Source: JAQWBS01 sp047975765 (GTDB lineage: Bacteria; Pseudomonadota; Alphaproteobacteria; RF32; CAG-239). Taken from it: a stretch of 64,000 nt of DNA. How positions within the stretch are numbered: the stretch's first letter is position 1; every line of letters begins with the position of its first letter. Below, one piece after another: positions 33,562-43,677 of this stretch. The notes below the pieces were generated by a model. The model saw nothing but the letters and a program-made list of their open reading frames with translations, did no database searches and had not been told where the DNA came from. The stretch is from the NCBI GenBank assembly GCA_047975765.1, contig JBKEEF010000020.1, positions 1 through 64,000 of the forward strand. The letters run 5' to 3'. A program made the translations under genes and the position numbers.

Positions 33562-35277
33562 ATGGAAATTAAAGATGTAAATAATTTGGTTAATCAGATT
33601 TTGGGCGGAAAGACAGATTTGCGCACGATTGCGTTTGATAGCGCTTTTGCTGAAATGATAAAAGAAAAAACTGATGAAACTAAATCAAGTAAATTTACGA
33701 GCAATCAAGAGGTGTCTTCTGTTGCAAAAACAGCAAAGAAACAGACGGAAATTAAGTCTTCTGCGAAAACTGAAGTAAATGTTTCAAAAGATACATCTTC
33801 CTCTGCTTCTTCTAATATTGATACAAAATCTCAAGTTTCTTCAAAGACTGAATCAAAAAACAAGGTTTCTTCACAAGCTTCTGATAAAACTGAAAAAGTT
33901 ACTGCTGAAAAAGAAGTTTCAAAGTCAAGTTCTGTTGAAAAAAATGAAAAATCACAAGATAAAAACAAAGATGATACGGATGTTCAAGCTGTTGCTGCTC
34001 CTATTGAAGCACCTGTTCAGAAGATTTCTGAAAAAGTAATTCAAGCAGAAAAACCTGCTTTGAATGAATTGGATTATGTTGATTCTGCAGATGCTCCTGT
34101 TATTGCAGATGCTTCTGTTGCTGAGAATGCTTCCTACTCGGACGAGATTGCTCCTCAAGTTGATTTAGTTTTGGATCAAGATGCCGCTCCTCAAATGAAC
34201 TCTGATACTGGTGAAGTTAAAACAGCAGTTGCTGAGTTTCCAGAGATTGTACCTAATGTAACCGAGGAAATTTCATTGCCTGTTGATTCTGATATGGCTA
34301 CTGAGACCAAAGCAAAAGCTTCTGAAATTGATATTGCAATCAATGCTGAGAAAACTAAAGAAACTCAAAAAAATGCAAATATTCAGGTTGAGGCAAGTGC
34401 TGTGGCAGTTGATTATTCAGAAGAAGGTACTATTCCAGCACATAAGATTTCTGAAATTATAGGTTCAGATAAAAATTTGAAACTCTCTGTGATTGTTAAA
34501 GAGGAAATTTTTGCCTATTCAGATAAAAAACTTGTCAATAATACTGTCGAAGTTGCCGAAGCAGTTGATGCTGCACTAAATGTTGATGGTTCAGATACAA
34601 CATCTTCAGCATCACAAACTTCAAATCAAAGTTTTAGTGCGCAAAAGCAGGCTCAAGTTCCTGTAAATTCTTTTGCCGCTAATTCAGCAGCAGCTCAAGT
34701 TGTTACAACCCCAAATGTTACAGCTACTCAAACGGCTGCTGCTGAAAATCAAGTTGTTGCTGACTTGTCTATTTCAAATGTTTCTGGTGCTCAAGTAAGT
34801 GGAAAAACCGCGCTTAACTCAGAATTGGCAATTAAAGGTGAAACAAAATCAGCATCAAATGATACTTATAAAGGTATGAGCAAAGAAGTTGTTGACCAAG
34901 TTAAGGTGAATATTACAAAATCTGCCGTTAAGGGAATTGATAAAATTAATATTCAACTTAAGCCAGAAGAGCTTGGTTCTATTGAAGTAAAAATGCAAAT
35001 TGGAAAAGATGGAAAAGTACAAGCGCATATCGTTGCGAATAAACCAGAAACAATGGAAATTTTGCAAAAAGATGCTCAGTCACTAGAAAAAGCATTTAAT
35101 GCGGCAGGTTTTCAAACAGATGGTGAAAGCTTGAGTTTTAGCTATCGTCAGCAAGAAGAAACTGAAAATCGTGCACAGCTTAAAAGCTTTATTGGAAATA
35201 GTATAGAAAAAGAAACAGAAGTTGCAAATCAAGATTATTCTTTGAATTCTAACGGAAGTCTGAATATTAGGGTATAA
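33562..35277 (+). CDS. fliK: Flagellar hook-length control protein FliK
   Basis: Exported molecular ruler that fixes hook length and switches export to late substrates through FlhB. The 571 residues have a long low-complexity Ser/Lys/Glu/Ala-rich N-terminal and central part and a C-terminal switch domain (residues ~440-540) with the hallmark IDKINIQLKPEELGSIEVKM, VQAHIVANKPETMEIL and LEKAFNAAGFQTD. Ruler-type proteins vary in the centre, as here. First gene after the sigma54 promoter; flgD starts 11 bases after its stop. Confidence 0.93.
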   Translation: MEIKDVNNLVNQILGGKTDLRTIAFDSAFAEMIKEKTDETKSSKFTSNQEVSSVAKTAKKQTEIKSSAKTEVNVSKDTSSSASSNIDTKSQVSSKTESKNKVSSQASDKTEKVTAEKEVSKSSSVEKNEKSQDKNKDDTDVQAVAAPIEAPVQKISEKVIQAEKPALNELDYVDSADAPVIADASVAENASYSDEIAPQVDLVLDQDAAPQMNSDTGEVKTAVAEFPEIVPNVTEEISLPVDSDMATETKAKASEIDIAINAEKTKETQKNANIQVEASAVAVDYSEEGTIPAHKISEIIGSDKNLKLSVIVKEEIFAYSDKKLVNNTVEVAEAVDAALNVDGSDTTSSASQTSNQSFSAQKQAQVPVNSFAANSAAAQVVTTPNVTATQTAAAENQVVADLSISNVSGAQVSGKTALNSELAIKGETKSASNDTYKGMSKEVVDQVKVNITKSAVKGIDKINIQLKPEELGSIEVKMQIGKDGKVQAHIVANKPETMEILQKDAQSLEKAFNAAGFQTDGESLSFSYRQQEETENRAQLKSFIGNSIEKETEVANQDYSLNSNGSLNIRV

Positions 35278-35288
35278 GGAGAAAAGCA

Positions 35289-36029
35289 ATGGTCGATTTA
35301 AGTTCAATTACAGGATATACAACAAATACATCTGCAACAGATTCAGCAACATCAACGTTGTCTGCAGATATGAACACATTTTTAAAATTGCTTACAACAC
35401 AGTTGCAATATCAAGATCCTCTTGATCCTATGGATACAGCAGAATTTACCAATCAATTGGTTCAATATTCAGCAGTAGAACAACAGATTCAAACCAATAG
35501 TAAATTGGACAATTTGGTAACACTTAATATTTCTAATTTGGCTGCGCAAGCTGTTTCTTATATTGATAAAGTGGTTCAAGTTTTGGGAGATGTTATGCCG
35601 CTTGAAAATGGTGTGGCAAAAGCGACATATACTTTAGATAAAAATGTTACAAATAGTGTGATTATGGTCAAAGATATGGATGGTACTGTTGTTTATACAG
35701 AAGAAGGTCGTAAAGATGCGGGAACTTATGACTTTGAGTGGGATGGAAAAGATAAAGACGGAAATCAACTCGAAGATGGTGCATACCAAATTGTCGTAAC
35801 AACTAATGTGGCAAGCGGAGAAACAGATGCTAACGTTGTAACAACAATTTTCGGAAAAGTAACAGGAATTGCGAGTGACGAATCAACAATTTATGTAGGA
35901 TTGGGTGATTCTGTGACTTCTCAATTAGGTGATATTTTAACAATCAGAAATGATAGTTATTTTGATAAGAAGACAACTAATTCTGATACGGATATGGATA
36001 CAAGTACGGATACAGGAACAGGTAGTTAG
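35289..36029 (+). CDS. flgD: Flagellar hook cap protein FlgD
   Basis: Scaffold that caps and builds the hook. The 246 residues carry the diagnostic N-terminal motif FLKLLTTQLQYQDPLDPMDTAEF (shown in part: QLQYQDPLDPMD) and AVEQQIQTN, then a FlgD Ig-like/Tudor region with the DFEWDGKDKDGNQLEDGAY motif. An Asp/Thr/Ser tail ends the protein. AAGGAG precedes the ATG. In operon with fliK and flgE. Confidence 0.95.
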   Translation: MVDLSSITGYTTNTSATDSATSTLSADMNTFLKLLTTQLQYQDPLDPMDTAEFTNQLVQYSAVEQQIQTNSKLDNLVTLNISNLAAQAVSYIDKVVQVLGDVMPLENGVAKATYTLDKNVTNSVIMVKDMDGTVVYTEEGRKDAGTYDFEWDGKDKDGNQLEDGAYQIVVTTNVASGETDANVVTTIFGKVTGIASDESTIYVGLGDSVTSQLGDILTIRNDSYFDKKTTNSDTDMDTSTDTGTGS

Positions 36030-36112
36030 TTTAATTTATAATTATTATGTAAAAAACAAAATATTTCAGTATTTATGATTTATGAAATAAGAAAACTTTA
36101 GGGAGATTAATT

Positions 36113-38299
36113 ATGAGTTTATTTGGTGCAATGCAATCAGGTATTTCAGGACTCACTGCTCAGTCTAGTGCGATGGCAGCGATTTCTGATAATATTGTGA
36201 ATGTTAATACCGTTGGTTACAAGAACACTAATGTTGACTTTAAGACTTTGGTTACAAAGCAAACATCAACTACAAATTATTCATCTGGTGGTGTGCAAGG
36301 TGTAACTAAGCAATCTGTGGATATGCAAGGTCTTTTGGCGGACAATTCGTCTTCAACAGCAGTGGCAATCAGTGGAAATGGATATTTCGTTGTAAATCAA
36401 ACATCTTCAGGAACAGATGGTTTATGGGCTTATACTCGTGCCGGTGATTTCAAAACAGATGAAAACGGATACTTGAAAAATACATCTGGCTATTACGCAC
36501 AAGCGTGGTCTTTGTTGCCATGGGATGGTAATGCGAATGCAAGTACGGTTACTTTGAACGGTATTACTTATATGAAAGCTTATTATGACAGCAATGGAAA
36601 TACAGTTTATGTAAATGATAACGTGATTGACAGCAAAAACTTGCAAGCGATTAACTTGAGCAAAATTGGTGGTACAGCTGATGCGACACAACAATTGTCT
36701 ATCGGTGCAAACTTGCCAGCAAATGATGATGCAGGTACTACACGCTCAATTTCTGCTTTGATTTATGACAGTCTTGGTAATGCAAGTAACTTGAGTTTGA
36801 ATTTCCAAAAGAAATATGGAATTTCTTTCGGTTTGGATGTTGCAACACCAAACAAAGCAACAAATGTAACAGTTAATACTGCAGATAATAAGGTGTTTTC
36901 ATCTTCTGGTCAGTTGCAGTTTACAGACATTCCAAAGAATGGTTCTTCAATCTCAATCACTGATGATAGTACAGGAACAGCATATAATTTTGTGTTCACA
37001 AACAACCCTTCATCAGTAACATCTCCTGATATTGCTGTTGATTTGACTTCTGTTCTTTCTGTAAGCGATTTTACAACGGCTTTTGGTGAAGCAATTCAAG
37101 CAAATATGCCATCTGCAGATCGTTTCAAAGTGGACAGCAACACAATTGCCATTACTCAGTCTATTGGTGGTTCAAAATTGACAATTGACACAAGCAAAAC
37201 TTTGGCTTGCGTTCAATCTGGTGCTCATCCAAACTTAACAACAGGTATTCCTTCAGGTATTTTCACTGTTGAAGCAATTGATTCAGATTTGAAAAATGGT
37301 GCTGCAATTAACTTTACATCAAAAACTGCGGCAGACTATGTTGGTCAATCTGTAGTAATTGATGGTAAAACTTACACTTTCACTAATGGGACAACAGCAG
37401 CGGCTCCAGCAATTACAGTAGATATCTCTGCTTCAATTTCAGGTACAACAATTGATAATACAGCAGTGGTTGAAGCTTTGGTTAATACTTTGAACTCTGA
37501 TGGTAACCAAGATGAAGCTGAAAGATTTATTGCTAGTGGTATGACTTTGGAAATTAATCCATCTACAACAGGGGCAGATATTTCGATTGATTTCTCTGGT
37601 TTAGGTGCTGCGGTTTCTGGTAGCGTGAGAGATTCTGCTGCAGGTTGGACTACTAACTTGGCTGCAGCTCACACCATTGGAACAGAATTCACTTATGATA
37701 CCATTGCTTATAAGGGTGACAAAATTCCAGCTGTGACTTTCAACTCTGATGGTACGCCTAAATATTATAACGTTGCAGATGTTTCCATTGAGTGGGCAAA
37801 CGGTGCAAAGGATATGACAGGAGATGTCAACCAAGGAACAACAATCAAACTTAGTCTTGGTGAAGCTGGTACAAACTCTGGTTTGACAAGTTTGGCAGGA
37901 ACTTTTGATCAAAACTATATCAAACAAGATGGTGCAAAGTTTGGTAGTTATGCTGGCGTAAGTATTGATGAAAATGGTGTGGTAACAGCAACATTCTCCA
38001 ATGGTGAACTTCGTCCAATTGCCATTATTCCTCTCGCAACATTCACAAATCCAAATGCTATGGAATCTTTGACAGGTAACGTTTGGTTAGAAACAGAATA
38101 TTCTGGTGAGCCTTTGCTTAAAACAGCAGGACAAGGTGGTGCAGGAACGATCACTTCAAATGCTCTTGAGCAATCTACTGTGGATTTGGCAACAGAGTTT
38201 TCAAATATGATTGTGACTCAACGTGCATATTCTGCGGCAACAAAAATTATCACAACTACAAGTGATATGTTAAGTGAATTGACAAACATAGTCAGATAA
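36113..38299 (+). CDS. flgE: Flagellar hook protein FlgE
   Basis: Subunit of the hook. The 728 residues have the N-terminal rod/hook motif (SLFGAMQSGISGLTAQSSAM...NVNTVGYKN) and C-terminal EFSNMIVTQRAYSAATKIITTTSDML. The length is well above the ~400 residues of enteric FlgE; the extra material is in the Thr/Gly/Asp-rich surface domains (~residues 190-600). GGGAG lies ahead of the ATG. A terminator follows at 38330. Confidence 0.95.
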   Translation: MSLFGAMQSGISGLTAQSSAMAAISDNIVNVNTVGYKNTNVDFKTLVTKQTSTTNYSSGGVQGVTKQSVDMQGLLADNSSSTAVAISGNGYFVVNQTSSGTDGLWAYTRAGDFKTDENGYLKNTSGYYAQAWSLLPWDGNANASTVTLNGITYMKAYYDSNGNTVYVNDNVIDSKNLQAINLSKIGGTADATQQLSIGANLPANDDAGTTRSISALIYDSLGNASNLSLNFQKKYGISFGLDVATPNKATNVTVNTADNKVFSSSGQLQFTDIPKNGSSISITDDSTGTAYNFVFTNNPSSVTSPDIAVDLTSVLSVSDFTTAFGEAIQANMPSADRFKVDSNTIAITQSIGGSKLTIDTSKTLACVQSGAHPNLTTGIPSGIFTVEAIDSDLKNGAAINFTSKTAADYVGQSVVIDGKTYTFTNGTTAAAPAITVDISASISGTTIDNTAVVEALVNTLNSDGNQDEAERFIASGMTLEINPSTTGADISIDFSGLGAAVSGSVRDSAAGWTTNLAAAHTIGTEFTYDTIAYKGDKIPAVTFNSDGTPKYYNVADVSIEWANGAKDMTGDVNQGTTIKLSLGEAGTNSGLTSLAGTFDQNYIKQDGAKFGSYAGVSIDENGVVTATFSNGELRPIAIIPLATFTNPNAMESLTGNVWLETEYSGEPLLKTAGQGGAGTITSNALEQSTVDLATEFSNMIVTQRAYSAATKIITTTSDMLSELTNIVR

Positions 38300-38329
38300 C
38301 AATAAAAATGTAGAAAAAACCCTAAAGTT

Positions 38330-38360
38330 GCGCCCTGTTTCAAAAGCGGGGCGCTTTTTT
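38330..38360 (+). terminator. Terminator of the fliK-flgD-flgE operon
   Basis: GCGCCCTG (38330-38337) pairs with CGGGGCGC (38347-38354) with one G-U pair, then TTTTTT. Confidence 0.92.
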
Positions 38361-38528
38361 CTTTTAATTTCTTGAAAAGTTAGATTATTTGTATAGTATT
38401 TAAGCAAAATAGAACAAAAGTTTGAATTTTTAGTCTGTGAATATTTATTTTTATCATTTAACAATATGAATTTTTCAGTTAACTATAGTAAAGTGGTATG
38501 GAATATATAAATTTAAGGGTACTCTTAA

Positions 38529-40157
38529 GTGAATAATTTTTTGCAAAGCATTAAGAATTTGTCGCCGGGACGTCTGGCTTCAATTTCTGCGATATTAATT
38601 TTTTTAATGGCATTTTTCATTTATATGTTAAATGGGGTTTCTGGTGGTGAATATACAGTTTTGTATACTAATCTGGAATTAGGAGATGCTAAACAGATTG
38701 TTGATAAATTGGAATCATCCAAAATCAAATATCGTCTCTCTAAAAATGGGACGGAAATTTTGGTTCCAAGTGAAGTTGTCAATAAGATGCGTGTTGAAAC
38801 AGCTGAATTGGCACTACCTTCAAAAGGTTCAAGTGTCGGATATGAGATTTTTGATAATGTCGATGCTTTAGGTTCAACAAATTTTGTTCAAAATATCAAT
38901 TTAGTTCGAGCGTTGGAAGGTGAACTTTCTAGAACGATTCGTGGTGTTGATAATATTCAAAGTGCCAGAGTTCATTTGGTTTTGCCCAAAAGAGAGATGT
39001 TTTCAAAAGAAGAACAAGTTCCGACAGCCTCTGTAATTATTAAAACTAAAAGAGGCTCATTAGATTTTAAAAACGTCCAGTCTATTCAAAAACTTGTTGC
39101 AGCAGCAGTGCCTAAGCTTGAAGTTAAGAATGTTGCAATTGTTGATACATCTGGAAATTTGCTTACAGATAACTATGATAACGAAGAAACAAGACTTGCT
39201 GCGAGCAATGTGAATAATGAAATTATCAGACTAGATGCTGAAAAAAGGATGGAAAACCGAATCAATTCTCTTTTAGAAAAGGTTGTTGGTGTTGGTAAGG
39301 TGAAGTCTAAGGTCAATATTGATATGGATTTTGCTCAAGTTGTGACAAATGAAGAAATTTATGATCCAGAAGGTCAAGTTGTTCGTTCTTCATCTGTTAT
39401 CACTGAAGAAGGAAGAAATTCAGATGGTGAACAGCCTGTTAGTGTTTCTCAAAATATTCCAAATGGTGATACAGTTAGTAATGTTAATGGTGCTTCTTCT
39501 CAGAATGCTCGTACTGAAGAAACTCTTAATTATGAAATTTCCAAAACAATTCGAAATAAAGTTAAGAGTAATGGTGATGTGACCAGAGTTTCTGTTGCAG
39601 TTATGGTTGATGGTATCTATCAAAAAGGAACAAATGGCGAAGAGGAATATTCTGAAAGAACACCAGCTCAAATGGATAAAATTGCTTCTCTTGTGAAATC
39701 TGCTGTGGGTTATGATGCCAATCGTGGTGATACGGTTGAAGTTGAAAATATTCGTTTTGTGTCTCAAGATACGTCTTTAGATGTGGCAGAATATGCAACA
39801 TATTTTGGTTTTGAAAAAGAAGATATTATCCGAATTGCTGAAGGTCTAGGTGTGGCAATTGTGGCTATTTTGGTTATTCTTCTTGTTATTAGACCACTTA
39901 TTAATAATGCCTTTGATGTTTCTGGTTCCGTTTCTTCTGAACCTGCTCTGCTTGGGGAGAGAGAAGGGGATGATAGTGTCTTGATTTCTAACTTCATCAA
40001 TGAAAAAAATAAGGAAGTGGAAGAGCTGATAAATCTGAACAAGATTGACGGACGAATAAAAGCGTCCTTGATTAAGAAGATTAATGATATTGTTGAGAGA
40101 AATCCAGATACAGCGGTTAACATCATTCGTAACTGGCTCTATCAAAACGAAAACTAA
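38529..40157 (+). CDS. fliF: Flagellar MS-ring protein FliF
   Basis: Forms the MS ring in the inner membrane, base for the switch and export gate. The 542 residues start with GTG and show an N-terminal membrane helix (~residues 18-36), the periplasmic ring-building domains (YTVLYTNLELGDAKQIVDKL; RALEGELSRTIRGVDNIQSARVHLVLPKRE), a variable periplasmic part, the second membrane helix (~440-465) and a C-terminal FliG-binding tail. First gene of the fliF-fliG-fliH-fliN-flbD-flhA run; promoter not identified. Confidence 0.95.
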   Translation: MNNFLQSIKNLSPGRLASISAILIFLMAFFIYMLNGVSGGEYTVLYTNLELGDAKQIVDKLESSKIKYRLSKNGTEILVPSEVVNKMRVETAELALPSKGSSVGYEIFDNVDALGSTNFVQNINLVRALEGELSRTIRGVDNIQSARVHLVLPKREMFSKEEQVPTASVIIKTKRGSLDFKNVQSIQKLVAAAVPKLEVKNVAIVDTSGNLLTDNYDNEETRLAASNVNNEIIRLDAEKRMENRINSLLEKVVGVGKVKSKVNIDMDFAQVVTNEEIYDPEGQVVRSSSVITEEGRNSDGEQPVSVSQNIPNGDTVSNVNGASSQNARTEETLNYEISKTIRNKVKSNGDVTRVSVAVMVDGIYQKGTNGEEEYSERTPAQMDKIASLVKSAVGYDANRGDTVEVENIRFVSQDTSLDVAEYATYFGFEKEDIIRIAEGLGVAIVAILVILLVIRPLINNAFDVSGSVSSEPALLGEREGDDSVLISNFINEKNKEVEELINLNKIDGRIKASLIKKINDIVERNPDTAVNIIRNWLYQNEN

Positions 40158-40174
40158 GTCAAGGTTGGGGAAAA

Positions 40175-41197
40175 ATGAAGCAAAATATAATTGATGACTA
40201 TAATTTAATTTCTGGTCCGCAAAAAGCAGCTATTCTTATGCTTTCTTTGGATGAAGAAAAATCTGCCGCAATTTTTTCTTTGATGAATGAAGAAGAAATT
40301 AAAGAAATTTCAGTGATTATGGCAAGCCTTGGTAAAGTTAGTTCTAATGTGGTTGAACAGTTGTTTTTAGAGTTTACAGATAAAATTTCGAACACAGGTT
40401 CTCTCATCGGTAGCTATGAAAGTACGGAGAGACTGCTTCTTAAAACAATGGATAAGGAACGTGTTTCAACCATTATGGAAGAAATTAGAGGTCCTGCTGG
40501 TCGTACGATGTGGGATAAACTTGGAAATATCAATGAACAAGTTTTGGCAAACTATCTCAAGAATGAATATCCACAAACCATTGCAGTTATTCTTTCAAAA
40601 ATTAAGCCAGACCACGCAGCAAAAGTTATTGCTCTGCTTCCTGAAAACTTTGCAATGGAAATTGTGATGAGAATGCTCAGAATGGATTCTGTTCAAAAAG
40701 AAGTTCTAGATGGTATTGAAAAAACTTTGCGTAAAGAGTTTATGACGAATCTTTCAAAATCTACAAGAAAAGATTCTCACGAATTTATTGCTGATATTTT
40801 CAACTCCTTGGATAGAAACACTGAAGCAAGATTTATGGAAGCTTTGGAAGAACGCAATCGTGAAAGTGCAGAACGCGTTAAATCTTTGATGTTTACATTT
40901 GATGATATGACACGTGTGGATGGACAAGGAATTCAAATCGTTCTTCGTTCTGTTGACAAAGATAAACTTGCAATTGCATTGAAAGGTGCTTCTGAAATTA
41001 TTCGTGAACTTTTCTTCAACAACATGTCTTCTCGTGCTGGAAAAATTGTTCAAGAAGATATGGAAGCAATGGGACCTGTCAGACTTAGAGAAGTTGAGGA
41101 AGCTCAGCAATACATTGTTCAAGTTACGAAAGAATTGGCTTTTAGTGGTGAAATTGTCTTGAAAGAAGGCAAAGAAGACGACGAATTGGTCTATTAG
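40175..41197 (+). CDS. fliG: Flagellar motor switch protein FliG
   Basis: Switch-complex protein that contacts FliF, FliM and the stator. The 340 residues show the N-terminal GPQKAAILMLSLDEEKSA, the middle EYPQTIAVILSKIKPDHAAKVIALLP with the EHPQ-type motif as EYPQ, and a C-terminal torque helix with the charged residues in DDMTRVDGQGIQIVLRSVDKDKLAIALKG (shown as DDMTRVDGQGIQ). GGGG precedes the start, 17 bases after fliF. Confidence 0.96.
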   Translation: MKQNIIDDYNLISGPQKAAILMLSLDEEKSAAIFSLMNEEEIKEISVIMASLGKVSSNVVEQLFLEFTDKISNTGSLIGSYESTERLLLKTMDKERVSTIMEEIRGPAGRTMWDKLGNINEQVLANYLKNEYPQTIAVILSKIKPDHAAKVIALLPENFAMEIVMRMLRMDSVQKEVLDGIEKTLRKEFMTNLSKSTRKDSHEFIADIFNSLDRNTEARFMEALEERNRESAERVKSLMFTFDDMTRVDGQGIQIVLRSVDKDKLAIALKGASEIIRELFFNNMSSRAGKIVQEDMEAMGPVRLREVEEAQQYIVQVTKELAFSGEIVLKEGKEDDELVY

Positions 41198-41215
41198 TAT
41201 TAGGTTATTGCTCTT

Positions 41216-41995
41216 ATGGTAGATTTTAAAAAGTTTTTATTTGATAATTTTGTGGTTGGGGAAGAAAAAGAAGAAGCATTTTCCGAAGAAAATTTTGATA
41301 TGGATATGGAAAATGAGCAAATCACAAATCTTGATGAAACAGAAGAATATGAAACTTTGCAAAATGATGCTCAGATGCTTAATGGAAAAGAAGTTCAACC
41401 TCTGGAAAAAGCCAATATAACTGCTGCAGAAAATAATAATAAGGCTTTAGAGGAGTTTGAAGAAAAACTCAAGCAAGCCAGAGAGCAAGGACACGAAGAA
41501 GGATATCAAGCTGGTTTTTCAGCTTGCAAGGATTCTACTGAATCTCAAGAAATCGAGCTTTTGAGAAATATTGAAAGAAATTTGAAGGTTGTTTTTGCTG
41601 AAGTAAGTGAAAATTCAAGTAGGGCTGAAAAAACAAGTTTAGAATTATTGAGTGTGGCTTTGCGAAAAATTGTTCCAAATTTGTTGGAAGAAAATGCAAA
41701 AGAAATTGTGGCTAAGTTTTTGAAAGAGACTTTTGAGAGCATTAAAAATGAGCCAAAACTTTCTTTTTATATCCACCCAAGTATCATTGGTCTTGTGCAA
41801 AATGATATTGCTGAATTGGCAAGAGTGAATGATTTTGAAGGAAAAATTTCGCTTCATAAGGATGCTACACTCCAAGTTTCAGATTGTCGTATTGAGTGGG
41901 AAAATGGTGGTGTTGAAAGAAAAAGTGACGAGATATTGAACAAAGTAGAAAATTTTTTAGGTTCTAATAAAACAGGTGGAGAGAACGATGAGTAA
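41216..41995 (+). CDS. fliH: Flagellar assembly protein FliH-like
   Basis: Negative regulator and carrier of the FliI export ATPase. The 259 residues show an acidic N-terminus, then a long helix with the FliH-type pattern KLKQAREQGHEEGYQAGFSA (G-x3-G repeats, residues ~82-101) and a C-terminal domain resembling FliH/V-ATPase subunit E (KIVPNLLEENAKEIVAKFL). Position between fliG and fliN matches the family's usual place. Its stop overlaps the start of fliN by eight bases. The fliI gene itself is not in this window. Confidence 0.8.
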   Translation: MVDFKKFLFDNFVVGEEKEEAFSEENFDMDMENEQITNLDETEEYETLQNDAQMLNGKEVQPLEKANITAAENNNKALEEFEEKLKQAREQGHEEGYQAGFSACKDSTESQEIELLRNIERNLKVVFAEVSENSSRAEKTSLELLSVALRKIVPNLLEENAKEIVAKFLKETFESIKNEPKLSFYIHPSIIGLVQNDIAELARVNDFEGKISLHKDATLQVSDCRIEWENGGVERKSDEILNKVENFLGSNKTGGENDE

Positions 41996-42338
41996 AGATT
42001 TGGAATTAGATGAATTAAAAGACAGTGTCAATGTTGATGATGAACCAATTTTAAGAGAACGTCAATTAGACGAGACAAATGAAGAAAATGTCACATCTTC
42101 TGAATTGGAGCCAGTTTATGATATTCCTGTAAAAGTTTCAGCTGTCTTGGGAAAAACCAAGATGAAAGTTAATCAGCTTTTGAAGTTGAACAAAGGAGCA
42201 ATCATTGAACTTGATAAAAAAGTTGGTGAAAATATTGATATTTATGTCAATAACAGTCTTGTGGCTCGAGGTGAAGTTGTTGTCGTTGATGACAAACTTG
42301 GTGTGACCATGAGTGAAATTGTTAAAACTACAAAATAA
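41988..42338 (+). CDS. fliN: Flagellar motor switch protein FliN
   Basis: C-ring subunit of 116 residues. The C-terminal ~75 residues carry the SpoA (surface presentation) fold: YDIPVKVSAVLGKTKMKVNQLLKLNKGAIIELDK (shown in part) and NSLVARGEVVVVDDKLGVTM. The start at ATG 41988 has GGAGAG about seven bases upstream, inside the end of fliH; a GTG at 41976 is less likely. Confidence 0.94.
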   Translation: MSKDLELDELKDSVNVDDEPILRERQLDETNEENVTSSELEPVYDIPVKVSAVLGKTKMKVNQLLKLNKGAIIELDKKVGENIDIYVNNSLVARGEVVVVDDKLGVTMSEIVKTTK

Positions 42339-42359
42339 TATAAGAACTAAGGGATAAAA

Positions 42360-43673
42360 ATGCAGTTATTAATTGTTGGGACATTAGACGGACAGATTGG
42401 AGCAGCTAGTAAAATAGCTATCAGCCATGGTGGACATGTGTCGATAACTGAAACTGTTGAAGAAGGTTTAGACTTTCTTCGCTCCGGAAAGACCGCAGAA
42501 TTGGTGATGATTGATGTTAAACTTGACATTCATAAGTTCATCTCTTCTCTAGAAAGCGAAAGAATTAATGCACTTGTTGTTGCTGCAGGTGTTTCAACGA
42601 ATCCGACATTAGCAGTTAAAGCCATTAAGGCTGGTGCTAAAGAATATATTCCACTTCCTCCTGATCCAGAGATGATTGGAGCTGTTTTAGCAGCAGCTAC
42701 AAGAGAAAATCATGCGCTTATCTATGGTGATAAGAAGACAGAAGAAATTTTGAAATTAGCAAAACAGGTTGCTCCAAGTGAAGCAAGTATTTTGCTGACA
42801 GGTGAGTCTGGAACTGGTAAGGAAATTTTTTCTCGTTTCGTTCATGATAATTCTAAAAGAGCAAATAATAAATTTGTAGCTGTGAACTGTGCAGCAATTC
42901 CTGAAACTTTATTGGAATCTGAACTTTTTGGATATGAAAAAGGTGCTTTTACAGGTGCTGTTGCTCGAAGAATTGGTAAGTTTGAAGAAGCTAGTGAAGG
43001 AACTTTGTTGCTTGATGAAATTTCTGAAATGGATATTAAAATTCAGGCGAAATTGCTTCGTGCCATTCAAGAAAAAGAAATTGATCGAATTGGTGGTAAG
43101 TCTCCAATTAAAGTTAATACAAGAATTATTGCCACTTCTAACCGAGATTTGGAAGCAGAAGTTGAAAGAGGCGCTTTTCGTCAAGACTTATATTATCGCT
43201 TAAACGTAATTAATATTGAAATTCCTTCCTTGAAAGATAGAAAGGAAGATATTCCAGTTTTGGCAAAACATTTTGCAAAAAAATATGCGGAAATGAATGA
43301 TATTATGTTCAAACCTGTTTCTGAGAATGCCGAAAAGAAACTGATGAGCTATCCTTGGCCGGGTAATGTAAGAGAACTTGAAAACACAATCCACCGTGCA
43401 GTTTTGATTTCGACAGGTGAAGAAATTGGAGAAGAATCAATCATCCTTAGTCATCCGCAATTGGTTGAAGAAAAAATAGAGATGAGCGGTGGAGAATTCC
43501 AGCTTTCAACGATGGCTGACATGGAAAGAAATTTGATTATTGATACATTGAAGCACACCGTTGGAAATAGAACAAATGCAGCAAATATTTTAGGAATTTC
43601 AATTCGTACATTGCGTAATAAACTCAAACAATATCAAGATTCTGGCTTTGATGTTCCAGAAGCTAATGGATAA
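42360..43673 (+). CDS. flbD: Sigma54-dependent flagellar transcription activator FlbD
   Basis: NtrC-family activator of class III/IV flagellar genes. The 437 residues have a degenerate receiver domain (one Asp in LVMIDVKLD, typical of FlbD, which is not controlled by phosphorylation), the AAA+ domain with Walker A GESGTGKE, the sigma54-contact loop GAFTGA, Walker B GTLLLDEISEM and the R-finger region, and a C-terminal Fis-type helix-turn-helix (NRTNAANILGISIRTLRNKL). It sits between fliN and flhA as in alphaproteobacterial clusters. Likely target in this window: the sigma54 promoter at 33507. Confidence 0.95.
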   Translation: MQLLIVGTLDGQIGAASKIAISHGGHVSITETVEEGLDFLRSGKTAELVMIDVKLDIHKFISSLESERINALVVAAGVSTNPTLAVKAIKAGAKEYIPLPPDPEMIGAVLAAATRENHALIYGDKKTEEILKLAKQVAPSEASILLTGESGTGKEIFSRFVHDNSKRANNKFVAVNCAAIPETLLESELFGYEKGAFTGAVARRIGKFEEASEGTLLLDEISEMDIKIQAKLLRAIQEKEIDRIGGKSPIKVNTRIIATSNRDLEAEVERGAFRQDLYYRLNVINIEIPSLKDRKEDIPVLAKHFAKKYAEMNDIMFKPVSENAEKKLMSYPWPGNVRELENTIHRAVLISTGEEIGEESIILSHPQLVEEKIEMSGGEFQLSTMADMERNLIIDTLKHTVGNRTNAANILGISIRTLRNKLKQYQDSGFDVPEANG

Positions 43674-43677
43674 ATAA

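Noticed and set aside
41976..41987. GTG start four codons before the chosen fliN start
   Set aside because: The Shine-Dalgarno sequence lies inside these bases and is placed correctly for ATG 41988.
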